DNA of 43,818 nt from Lachnospiraceae bacterium (lineage in GTDB: Bacteria > Bacillota > Clostridia > Lachnospirales > Lachnospiraceae). Within the stretch, counting starts at the first letter, position 1, and each line of letters starts with the position of its first letter. Made by a program: the position numbers and the translations under genes. The stretch is taken from contig JAIKZD010000157.1 in the NCBI GenBank assembly GCA_024682555.1, forward strand, positions 1 to 43,818, written 5' to 3'. Below the pieces are notes generated by a model that saw nothing but the letters and a program-made list of their open reading frames with translations, had not been told where the DNA came from and made no database searches. Below are positions 10,323 through 19,041 of the stretch, in pieces.

Positions 10323-11378
10323 ATGGCAGATACTAATGTAACAGGTTCCGGAAAAAAGGTCATAGTGGAAGCGGCAAAAAAACAGACGCTCTCTCAGGTT
10401 AAGAGAACGCCGGTTTCCGGTAACAGGCAGATTCCCCGTCAGACGGCAGGAAATGTCCGTCCCGGAAATGTCACCGCAAGAAATGCTGCGGCGGCACGGC
10501 CCCGGACTGCCATAAAGAATATGGCGCCTGATACCGATGAGGTTTCACAGACCGAAGAAACGGAAACCGTAAAAAACATAAAAAAAGAGAAGAGCAGGGC
10601 AGAAAAGCTCAGGCGCCTTGTCAGCATAATAAGCGGTGTTGTATGTGTTTTAATCATCGGATATTTTACCTGGTACTGTTTAAAGGCCCATAATGCCTCT
10701 GTACAGGCGGAATCACTCTCGGGACTCAAGAAGGAAGAAAAGGAAACGACACTGTATAAAAAACCCACGGTCAATCTCGATCTTCTGACCGAAGCCCCGG
10801 ATATCCTTGAAGAGTACACTACTTTATATGCAAAGAATAAAAGCCTTGCGGGTTGGATAAAGATCGAAGGCACGGCCATAGACTATCCGGTGATGCAGAC
10901 AAGGAACAATGATTATTATCTGAATCATGATTATGACCAGAAGGAAGACAAGAACGGGTCCATCTTTATCGACTGTGACTGCAGTCTGTGGCCGAGGAGC
11001 CAGAATCTCTTAATATACGGACATAACATGAAATCCGGCAAGATGTTCGGGACCCTGTCAAATTACAAAGATCAGGGTTATTTTGAGAAACATCCTCAGA
11101 TAAGCTTTGATACCATATATGAAAAGGGCACCTATCAGGTCATGTATGTTTTTTCCGAGACCATACATGAGGCAACGGAGGTAACCTTTAAGTATTACCA
11201 GTTCATAGACGCAAATTCCGAGGCCGAATATGATTCGAACATGCAGGCCATGGCGGAAATGTCCCTGTATGATACCGGGGTCACCTCACATTACGGCGAT
11301 GAACTCATCACCCTCTCTACCTGTGATTATGAACCCGGAGCCGAACGGTTCGCCGTTGTTGCAAAAAGGATAAGATAA
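10323..11378 (+). CDS. srtB: Class B sortase
   Basis: Membrane-bound transpeptidase that cuts a C-terminal sorting signal and attaches the protein to the cell wall. The catalytic triad is visible: His234 (IYGHNM), Cys334 (LSTCDY) and Arg342 (GAERFAVVAKR). The spacing and the WIKIEGTAIDYPVMQ segment match class B. One transmembrane helix (about 99-118) follows an unusually long, basic, Ala/Arg/Pro-rich cytoplasmic N-terminus of about 98 residues; most class B sortases start close to the membrane helix. The gene lies 24 bases after leuS and ends in a terminator 50 bases on. The LRR protein encoded next ends in PQTGD plus a membrane segment and is the likely substrate. Assignment is firm; the pairing is inferred. 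Confidence 0.93.
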   Translation: MADTNVTGSGKKVIVEAAKKQTLSQVKRTPVSGNRQIPRQTAGNVRPGNVTARNAAAARPRTAIKNMAPDTDEVSQTEETETVKNIKKEKSRAEKLRRLVSIISGVVCVLIIGYFTWYCLKAHNASVQAESLSGLKKEEKETTLYKKPTVNLDLLTEAPDILEEYTTLYAKNKSLAGWIKIEGTAIDYPVMQTRNNDYYLNHDYDQKEDKNGSIFIDCDCSLWPRSQNLLIYGHNMKSGKMFGTLSNYKDQGYFEKHPQISFDTIYEKGTYQVMYVFSETIHEATEVTFKYYQFIDANSEAEYDSNMQAMAEMSLYDTGVTSHYGDELITLSTCDYEPGAERFAVVAKRIR

Positions 11379-11399
11379 GCACAATATCTGCCGGAACGC

Positions 11400-11427
11400 T
11401 TGAATTTTCCACAATATGTAGTAAAAT
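11400..11427 (+). promoter_or_regulatory. Possible promoter for the LRR surface-protein genes
   Basis: TTGAAT (11400-11405), a 16-base spacer and TAAAAT (11422-11427), closely resembling the promoter at 5464-5492. It sits directly before a terminator-like hairpin, so the predicted transcript would start inside the left arm. Confidence 0.45.
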
Positions 11428-11428
11428 T

Positions 11429-11460
11429 ATAACAGCGTATGCATTTACGCTGTTATTTTG
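11429..11460 (+). terminator. Rho-independent terminator after the sortase gene
   Basis: A perfect 11-bp stem (ATAACAGCGTA, 11429-11439; TACGCTGTTAT, 11446-11456) with a 6-base loop, followed by TTTG. It lies 50 bases after the sortase stop. Confidence 0.8.
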
Positions 11461-11582
11461 TTGTGTGATAAAGTCACCAGTCATTGAGTATAAATAAATC
11501 GCGGAAAATGCCGATATATATTTGTAGTAGGTATATTCAGAGATCAGGCTTTTAATGCTTTTAAAGATAAGGGGATCAGAGA

Positions 11583-14500
11583 ATGGCAAAAAAGAAGAGC
11601 TCAAAAAAGAGATTCAGATTAAAGAAGAGCGTAAGGAGGACCATAGCGGCACTGCTTTTGGTGACCGCCGTCATCATAGCTGCCGTGCCGGTAAAAAATG
11701 TCGAGGCTACCATCGACCCTCATACGGCAGGGATACCTTCGCTTGACGATATCATTGCGGATCCGGATTATACTTCCACCACAGATACTTCGGTCCTTCC
11801 GGATGCTTCCGGTGCTTCGGTAAAGGCTTTCCCTTTGCTTGGAACATATACCACCCAGACGGGAAAGAAAAGCTATTATGAGATCAGCACCGCAGGAATG
11901 GATAATGTGAACCAGCCCGTTCCCATCTTCATCATGAAAGAACGCTCGGGAGAGCTTGGTTACGGCTGCCTTGAAAAATATGTGGGCCACGGAGGTTCCG
12001 GTTTTACCCCTGTCGGAGGATCCGTCGATCTGAATGCCGATGTCTGCTATATGAGCACCAATCCCTACGTTCCCGAGACCATATATGAAAATACCTACAG
12101 CAAATATGAAAAGAAGGAATACATCGAAACAAAGCTGGATCTTTCAAGCAGCATCCCCGAGGTAGGAAATTACGAGATCATAAAGCTCACTGTAAATACC
12201 TATACAAGGACCGATGATGATATTGAGAGAAATCCCGACGGGACTCCGGTTCTCGATTCGGAGGGAAAGGAGATCCCTACCTGGCCTTCGGAGCTCATAG
12301 GCGTGCCGGATGCCCAGGAAACACATTTCGTCTGCGACCAGATACAGACTGTCTACAGTATGGCGGATTATTCCTTCCAGGGTGCATCCAATATTTCCAC
12401 AATGACCATTCCCGACAAGATAACGGCCGTGGGCGATTATGCCTTCGAAGGCTGTTCCTATCTTGAGAGCGCCGCCATAGGCGTCAACTGTAAATCCATA
12501 GGAAGGATGGCTTTTGCAAACTGCCAGAACCTCTCATCGATCAATATGCAGACACCCACCGCCCTGCAAACCATAAGCGACGGCGCATTTGCAAACACCT
12601 CCATATCATCCGTAAGATTCCCCAATACCGTAAATGAGCTGGGTTCGGCCCTGTTTTACGGCTGCAAGAACTTAAATGATACCATCGGCGGGTACGATTC
12701 ACATACCTCCGGGATGTTCGTGGATATGGATACCGTAAACATGAAGATCGGATCCTATGTCTTTGCGGGATGTGAAGGCCTTACCGAGATCAAGCTGTAT
12801 AAGCATATAAACAACATGGGAAGCGCCGATGCGACCTTTGCGGGCTGCACGAGCCTTGAAAGAGTCCAGCTCCCCGAAGATTTTACAAGCGGAACACTTA
12901 GCTCCGGCAATTTCTATCTCTGTCCCAGTCTTAATTATGTAAGATTCTACGGTGCATCGGATGATGCAACGGATTCGGAATTCATAACTTCCACAAATGA
13001 AGATATGGCCATACATGCAGGTGCGGCCCCCAACCGGGGAGTTCCCGATACCTTTGCCATCTGGGGTGAGATACCGAATCCAAACGTTAAACCGGCTACT
13101 CACAAGGCATATGCCTATGCAAGGAGAAACGGAAATACCTATATGTATGTGGATGCGGATGGCAAGACCTGTTATGAGCTCACCCTTTACGGATACAGAT
13201 TTCAGTTCTCTTCGGACGGGAAGATCTTAAGCTGCGAGAGGACCGATGATGCGGAAGACCTGTTAAGGATACCTTCAACCATCGGCGGTATCGAAATTAC
13301 TTCTACCGATGCTTCCGCCTTTATCTCACTTAGAAACGGGACAAAGCCCAAATACGTATATATACCCGACAGCATCACATCCATAGGAGACAATGCCTTT
13401 AATGATGTGGATTCCATAGAAGAGATGTATATCGACACTCAGGGTACTGCCATAGGAAACAGTGCCTTCTACGGCTGCAACAACCTTGCCTATGTCCAGA
13501 TCTTCCAGACCGACGGTACCACAGGAGGCACCAGCATCGGTGACAACTGCTTTGCACAGTGCCCGAATCTTGCGGTGATCAATCTGAGAGATGATAATTA
13601 TACATCCGATTCCATAAGGGATGCCAATATAACGAGTATCGGTGAAAACGCATTCAAGACGGGAAGATCCAGCTATCTTGATAATTCCATTATCTCCCAG
13701 TATATGGATGCCGCAGATACCACTAACAAGACCTTCTTGATAATGAAGGGTGACATGAGTGAATCCTACCTTCCTTATCTGAAGGCCATAGATTCGGCCT
13801 ATACCGTAAGCCCCACCTATAACAGCTACATCACCTACTGCAGCGGAAATCCCCAGAATCTTTCGGCAAGGTATTCCGCTGAGACCGGGAATGTGGAGCT
13901 TTTAACCTATCCCACAAGGAATACCATAGTGGACAAGGTTACCACCTATCCCACCAATTATCCCTATGCACCGGAGATCGCCCCCACCGGTTCAAAGACG
14001 ATCTCGGATGTGATGATAGACAAGGAAGGCGGAGCCTTAATATCAACAAATGAAAACAATATAATAGAGGGTGCAAAACATGTCACCATTCCCTACGGTG
14101 TCAACAGCATTGACAAAGCGGTCAACTCCACCACCTTTGACCAGTTCATAGTAAACGCGAACGGTCCCGCGGCCGTTCCTGCCGATCGTGAAGGTGACGG
14201 AAGGGGACTTACCACACTTACGCTCACCTCGGTGCATGAGATACCCGATCAGGGAATTTCCGAAGATTACGATCTGCAGACCGTTATCTTTACCGATGAT
14301 ATAAAAGATCTCGGGGACAAGGTCTTCCTTGGAGACTTAAAGCTTACAAATGTTCTGTTCCAGGGAGAAGGGGATAAAGCTTCGGCAACACCAGATGATC
14401 CTTTCTACTGGTGCGAGAATTATCTGATCTTTGCCTATGACGGAACAGATACCACACTGGTACAGTGCTTACAGAGCAGAGGAGCAGACGGGAACAATTA

Positions 14501-15938
14501 CAACGTAAACGCAGCCGAGGTTGCGGATGTGACAAAGATACTTCCCGGTGCCTTTGAAGACTGCGATTACATAAGAAGTGTGGATTTCTCAAAATCCGAA
14601 GATCTGAAGGTCATCCCCAAGGACTGCTTCTTAAACTGTGATGATCTTGAAAAGGTATATCTGCCGGAATCGGTGAATCAGATAGATAATTACGCTTTTT
14701 CAAACTGCCCGGAGCTTGAGGATGTATTCCTCTATGCTGTGGAACTTGATATATCGGACAACGCATTTTCCGGAGACCCTGATTTCGTTGTGCTTCACAG
14801 CTATGAGGATTCGGCAGCCGAAAGATATGCAAAAAGGATTTCCAATGTTACCTTTGAACCCCTTACCAATGTATATACCGTAACCTTTTTGGATTATGAC
14901 GGCACCGTCATTTCACAGCAGAAGGTCGAATACGAAAAGAATGCCCAGAAACCCGCGGATCCCGTAAGGCTGGGATATAAGTTCACCGGCTGGAATCCCG
15001 ACGAAGGATGGCTTTCCGTTAAAAGCGATATTACCGTGGTTGCCCAGTACGTTCCCGAAGGATATACAAGCAGTTCTTCCGGTTCAACCGGCAGGTCCAC
15101 ATCCTCATCCGGACGTACAAGCTCCTCCGGCGGCGGCGGTGGCGGCGGCGGATCCTCATCGGGTTCATCTTCGAGATCAAGCTCTGCATCCAGTTCTTCA
15201 AGGAGTTCCAGTTCGGCCAATTCAAGCACCATGAATTCGTCAACGACTCCCGTTGTGGTAAGCGGTATAGCTGCAGGTTATGTGCCTCCCGCAGGTGGTG
15301 CTGCAGGCACTTCCGGAACCGGTAATACCGGCGGCGGCGGCAACATAAGAGGAAACGGAAGGACCAGTGTAGTATCCACAACGCCGGGCATCAGCGATAC
15401 GGGCAAGATGTCTGCTACCGTTAACGGAAGCTCCGATAATTACATACTGAAGATAACCCATACGGATGAGGCCGATGAGCTTGCCCGTCAGGCTCTTATG
15501 AACAGATACGGATCTCTTGACAACATCAGATATCTGCCCATGGATATAAGCCTTTATGACGGAACGGGCACCACAAAGATCAGCCCGATCCCTGCCGGGG
15601 CAAGTGTCAATGTATCTACACCCATACCCGATGATCTGGCCATCTATGGCGGAAATGCCAAGGTTGCCAGCACCATAGGGGGTGTACTTGAAGATATCAA
15701 TCCGAGATTTTCCGTTGTTACCGGGACTCCCATGATGACCTTTACGGCCACCCACTTATCACCCTATGTCATCTATGTCGATACGGCTAATCTCGGTGAT
15801 GTGGGCATGATGGACAACACACCCCAAACAGGGGATATGATCCATCCCAAGTGGTTCCTTGTGATAGGACTTGTTGCTGCCAGCATATTCATGTTCTTAA
15901 AGCGGGATGAGCGTGATAAAGTACAGGTTGCGGCATGA
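11583..15938 (+). CDS. Large cell-wall-anchored BspA-type leucine-rich-repeat protein with PQTGD sorting signal
   Basis: A 1451-aa secreted surface protein. A basic N-terminus and hydrophobic core (about 19-35) form a signal peptide with likely cleavage after VEA42. Blocks of LRR_5/BspA repeats (pattern I-G-x-x-A-F-x-x-C-x-x-L) lie at roughly 250-430, 560-690 and 870-1085. Next come a Listeria-Bacteroides (InlB B-type) repeat at about 1095-1160 (TVTFLDYDGTVI...GYKFTGWNPD), a Ser/Gly-rich flexible stretch at about 1161-1220 (with a Gly run), and a beta domain ending THLSPYVIYVD. The C-terminus is a sorting signal: PQTGD (1414-1418), a hydrophobic helix and a KRDERDK tail. AAGGGG precedes the ATG. 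With the adjacent class B sortase it suggests a dedicated substrate. The ligand is unknown; adhesion is the usual role of this family. Confidence 0.9.
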   Translation: MAKKKSSKKRFRLKKSVRRTIAALLLVTAVIIAAVPVKNVEATIDPHTAGIPSLDDIIADPDYTSTTDTSVLPDASGASVKAFPLLGTYTTQTGKKSYYEISTAGMDNVNQPVPIFIMKERSGELGYGCLEKYVGHGGSGFTPVGGSVDLNADVCYMSTNPYVPETIYENTYSKYEKKEYIETKLDLSSSIPEVGNYEIIKLTVNTYTRTDDDIERNPDGTPVLDSEGKEIPTWPSELIGVPDAQETHFVCDQIQTVYSMADYSFQGASNISTMTIPDKITAVGDYAFEGCSYLESAAIGVNCKSIGRMAFANCQNLSSINMQTPTALQTISDGAFANTSISSVRFPNTVNELGSALFYGCKNLNDTIGGYDSHTSGMFVDMDTVNMKIGSYVFAGCEGLTEIKLYKHINNMGSADATFAGCTSLERVQLPEDFTSGTLSSGNFYLCPSLNYVRFYGASDDATDSEFITSTNEDMAIHAGAAPNRGVPDTFAIWGEIPNPNVKPATHKAYAYARRNGNTYMYVDADGKTCYELTLYGYRFQFSSDGKILSCERTDDAEDLLRIPSTIGGIEITSTDASAFISLRNGTKPKYVYIPDSITSIGDNAFNDVDSIEEMYIDTQGTAIGNSAFYGCNNLAYVQIFQTDGTTGGTSIGDNCFAQCPNLAVINLRDDNYTSDSIRDANITSIGENAFKTGRSSYLDNSIISQYMDAADTTNKTFLIMKGDMSESYLPYLKAIDSAYTVSPTYNSYITYCSGNPQNLSARYSAETGNVELLTYPTRNTIVDKVTTYPTNYPYAPEIAPTGSKTISDVMIDKEGGALISTNENNIIEGAKHVTIPYGVNSIDKAVNSTTFDQFIVNANGPAAVPADREGDGRGLTTLTLTSVHEIPDQGISEDYDLQTVIFTDDIKDLGDKVFLGDLKLTNVLFQGEGDKASATPDDPFYWCENYLIFAYDGTDTTLVQCLQSRGADGNNYNVNAAEVADVTKILPGAFEDCDYIRSVDFSKSEDLKVIPKDCFLNCDDLEKVYLPESVNQIDNYAFSNCPELEDVFLYAVELDISDNAFSGDPDFVVLHSYEDSAAERYAKRISNVTFEPLTNVYTVTFLDYDGTVISQQKVEYEKNAQKPADPVRLGYKFTGWNPDEGWLSVKSDITVVAQYVPEGYTSSSSGSTGRSTSSSGRTSSSGGGGGGGGSSSGSSSRSSSASSSSRSSSSANSSTMNSSTTPVVVSGIAAGYVPPAGGAAGTSGTGNTGGGGNIRGNGRTSVVSTTPGISDTGKMSATVNGSSDNYILKITHTDEADELARQALMNRYGSLDNIRYLPMDISLYDGTGTTKISPIPAGASVNVSTPIPDDLAIYGGNAKVASTIGGVLEDINPRFSVVTGTPMMTFTATHLSPYVIYVDTANLGDVGMMDNTPQTGDMIHPKWFLVIGLVAASIFMFLKRDERDKVQVAA

Positions 15939-15961
15939 TCGCAGGACTGTGAGGTAATAGG

Positions 15962-18900
15962 ATGAGCAAGATCGTCAGAAGAGTTGTGGGGATTCTCCTG
16001 TGTGTAACCGCATTATTGCTGATATTTCTGCCATCGCCCGTTTCGAATGCCTCAACAGTCAGGGGCGATTATGAAATGGACGGCTCGGTCATCGTAAAGT
16101 ATCTCGGAAACTCCGACAGGGTATCAATTCCCAACACGGTGACCGAAATAGGCAAGGATGCCTTTTCGGGCTGTACCACAATAAGTAAAGTAACCATACC
16201 CGATTCCGTAAGGACCATTAACTATTCGGCATTTGAAAACTGCACGGCCCTTACCGAAGTCACATTGCCTGAAAGCGTTAGAACCATAGGTTCCGGCGCT
16301 TTTTCGGGTTGTTATTATCTTTCAAAGATCAACATACCGGAAAAGACCTCGGACCTGGGCTCGGGTGTATTTGCGGGCTGCAGTTCCCTGTCGAATGTAA
16401 ACATATCTGCCGCAAATCCCTATTACATATGCTCCGACGGCGTGATCTATTCAAAGGACGGGGAAACCCTTGTGGAGTATCTTCCGGGAAGGGCAAAAAG
16501 CAGCTATTCCATGCCTCTCACAATTAAGGAGATAGGGGAGTATGCTTTTTACGGTGCCTATAATCTCACCGATCTGGCCATTTCACCGAATGTTAAGACC
16601 ATCCCCGAATATGCCTTTGCCAACTGCTCGGGACTTACGAATCTTGTGATACCATATGGTGTCGAGTCACTGATGGCTTTTTCCTTTGCGGACTGTTCAA
16701 GCCTTCGAAAGATATCCATTCCCGATTCGGTAGGCTATATCGATGTTAATGCCTTTGCAAGCAGCAGAAATACCGTTCTTGATTTTGAAGGGCAGAACGT
16801 TACCCCGGCAGAACAGGGCAATACAGGTAACGGAAACACAGGGCAGACAAATACAGATGAAACTCCTTCGGGTGAGGAAACCGGCTCCGTGTCGGATAAC
16901 GGTATTGAGGGTGAAAATGCTCTGAGCATCGACGGTAACGGAAACACCATTTATTCCGGGGATGTTCCCGTATATAATGAGTCGGTCCTTGATATGACAA
17001 CCACCGGGGAAGAGGCAACGGGAGCCACCTACGGGCAGACTAAGTTAGTAGGCGGTTATGCATTTATCGCAATGCCCACCTATGCATCCGCAAAGGGTTT
17101 TTCCATGGATGATACGGAGGCGGAGGATGACGTTTATGAAAGCAATCCCACCAATGTGAATACAACCCCCGACGGATTCGTATCGGTTGATTCCGTTCTC
17201 TGCGATTATACGGGAAACAGCAGTAATGTGGGTATTCCCTCCGATATAACAAGGATCGGAAACAGGGCATTTTACCGTGATGAGGGGGTTGAAACCATAA
17301 GCATTCCCGGATCCGTATCGGATATCGGCGATTTTGCCTTTTCAAGGACGGGACTGAACGAAATAAGCATTCCCTCATCCGTTGATCATATCGGCTATGC
17401 CGCCTTTTATAACTGCCCTTATCTTGAAGATATCAATATTCCGGATTCCGTTAAAAACATTGAACTGGGTGCCTTTGAAGGGACACCATGGCTTGATGGC
17501 TTTATGGATGAGCAGTCCGGGGAATTCCTCATAGTGGGTGACGGTATCCTTACGGCCTATAACGGAAATGCTTCCGTCATAAATATTCCGGAGGGCGTGA
17601 AATCCATAGGCCCGCAGTGCTTTAAGAAAAGAAATAACCTAAAGACCCTGCGTTTTCCTCAGAGTCTTGAAAAGATCTGCGAAGAGGCCTTCCTTGGCTG
17701 CGAAGAACTTAAGACCGTTGAACTCCCGGATTCCCTTGAGACCATAGAGGACCGGGCTTTCATGGACACGGGGCTTACCGAGGTCATCATACCGGCAAGA
17801 GTAAGGAACATAGGAGTAGGTGCCTTTGACAATACGGATAACAAACCCTTAGATACAGTGGTGTTCCTGGGAGATTCCCTGCCGGAGGTTTCATGTAAGC
17901 CCACCGCATCAAGACTGTCCGCGGAAGATTTCAGGACTCCCGCTTTTAACGGAACAAAAAATGCCATTGTATCAAAGAATGCGGATCTTTCTTCACCGTC
18001 GGTACTTTCACCCGGGGAATACGGATTCAGGGGGCAGGTATATACCATTACAGATAACAATGCGGAACCCGGATTATTGCAGCTTGAGCGTTCCATATCC
18101 GTACCGGACTTAAACGGCCGGGTCACCATAGATCCGCATGTATACGCGGGAGGCAGGGATTATGTCATGGCCGGTGTTAAGGATTCGGCCTTTTCGGACT
18201 ATGCTTCCGTTTATGACTGGAGCGGAAGGAAGCTTACCGGCCTTAATATAGAGGGCAACCAGAGTAATAATCTGTCCGCACTTCTTTCAAATGTCGCGAC
18301 TTCCGATGAGGCGGGAGAAAAAGAAAACGGCGTAAAAGTATTCCTCTCGGGAGATTCTTTTTCCGGCGGGGAGCCGTCTGCCTATCTTAAGAGGGCAGGA
18401 AGCCCGTACAGTCTGTATATAAGTGAGGAGGAAGACTTAAGGGATGACCTTGTCCTTGCGATACAGTCTTCCGACAGGGACATCATCATAAAGGACCTCA
18501 TTCCCTTATCCATTGAAATGCAGGATGATATCAGCGGGATAAATATCACAAAGCTTGCAACGAACAAGATGGAGGTTTCCATTCCCCTCCCTTCAGGGCT
18601 GTCTTCCGGATATGACATCAGGATGGCCACAATCAATGATAACGGTCTGTGCGAATCCGTCACCGCTGAAAAGATATCCGAAAACGGAGCGGAGAGTCTC
18701 AGATTTGTCATAAGCCATCTGTCCCCCTATGCTGTCTATACCTGCGAGCATAAAAGTCAGAGTGCGCAGAACGGTATTGAAGAAAAGGTTATAGAGGTAT
18801 CATCCTTTGATGCCCTTCCCGGCGGCGAACAGTTTAATATCGTGATGCAGACACTTAACAAGAGCGTGGGAGGCGGTATAGAGATCAAATGGTTTGTAAT

Positions 18901-18982
18901 TGTTATATTGTTTAGTCTTGCTTTTATTCTGTTTTTATGGAAAGATAGAACAAAACATTCAAAGCATACCCCCCGGGGCTGA
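15962..18982 (+). CDS. Second secreted BspA-type LRR protein, membrane-anchored, no sorting motif
   Basis: A 1006-aa protein with a signal peptide (about 1-30, ending VSNAS). It has two LRR_5 blocks (about 45-275 and 405-625), separated by an Asn/Gly/Thr/Glu-rich linker (around GNTGNGNTGQTNTDE). A C-terminal region (about 850-935) is like that of the preceding protein; both close with an HLSPY motif (HLSPYAVYT here). A single hydrophobic helix (about 973-992) follows KWF, as in the upstream protein, with a basic tail (KDRTKHSKH). I see no LPxTG or PxTGD motif before the helix; ALPGGE, about 40 residues earlier, is not one. It therefore looks membrane-held rather than wall-linked. It starts 23 bases after its neighbour, so the two are almost certainly co-transcribed. 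Confidence 0.87.
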   Translation: MSKIVRRVVGILLCVTALLLIFLPSPVSNASTVRGDYEMDGSVIVKYLGNSDRVSIPNTVTEIGKDAFSGCTTISKVTIPDSVRTINYSAFENCTALTEVTLPESVRTIGSGAFSGCYYLSKINIPEKTSDLGSGVFAGCSSLSNVNISAANPYYICSDGVIYSKDGETLVEYLPGRAKSSYSMPLTIKEIGEYAFYGAYNLTDLAISPNVKTIPEYAFANCSGLTNLVIPYGVESLMAFSFADCSSLRKISIPDSVGYIDVNAFASSRNTVLDFEGQNVTPAEQGNTGNGNTGQTNTDETPSGEETGSVSDNGIEGENALSIDGNGNTIYSGDVPVYNESVLDMTTTGEEATGATYGQTKLVGGYAFIAMPTYASAKGFSMDDTEAEDDVYESNPTNVNTTPDGFVSVDSVLCDYTGNSSNVGIPSDITRIGNRAFYRDEGVETISIPGSVSDIGDFAFSRTGLNEISIPSSVDHIGYAAFYNCPYLEDINIPDSVKNIELGAFEGTPWLDGFMDEQSGEFLIVGDGILTAYNGNASVINIPEGVKSIGPQCFKKRNNLKTLRFPQSLEKICEEAFLGCEELKTVELPDSLETIEDRAFMDTGLTEVIIPARVRNIGVGAFDNTDNKPLDTVVFLGDSLPEVSCKPTASRLSAEDFRTPAFNGTKNAIVSKNADLSSPSVLSPGEYGFRGQVYTITDNNAEPGLLQLERSISVPDLNGRVTIDPHVYAGGRDYVMAGVKDSAFSDYASVYDWSGRKLTGLNIEGNQSNNLSALLSNVATSDEAGEKENGVKVFLSGDSFSGGEPSAYLKRAGSPYSLYISEEEDLRDDLVLAIQSSDRDIIIKDLIPLSIEMQDDISGINITKLATNKMEVSIPLPSGLSSGYDIRMATINDNGLCESVTAEKISENGAESLRFVISHLSPYAVYTCEHKSQSAQNGIEEKVIEVSSFDALPGGEQFNIVMQTLNKSVGGGIEIKWFVIVILFSLAFILFLWKDRTKHSKHTPRG

Positions 18983-19013
18983 AAACGAACAGGACAAAAA
19001 CTGCAGGGTATGC
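18964..19013 (+). other. Inverted repeat at the end of the LRR operon
   Basis: 8-bp arms (GCATACCC, 18964-18971; GGGTATGC, 19006-19013) straddle the stop codon of the second LRR gene. The loop is 34 bases and there is no T-run, so termination here is doubtful. Confidence 0.35.
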
Positions 19014-19041
19014 CAAATAAAATATCAGGAGCATAACAGTC

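Noticed and set aside
14894-15381. Open - strand frames opposite the Ser/Gly-rich part of the first LRR protein
   Set aside because: Biased composition of the linker keeps the other frames open; the products are low-complexity Glu/Pro or Arg runs.
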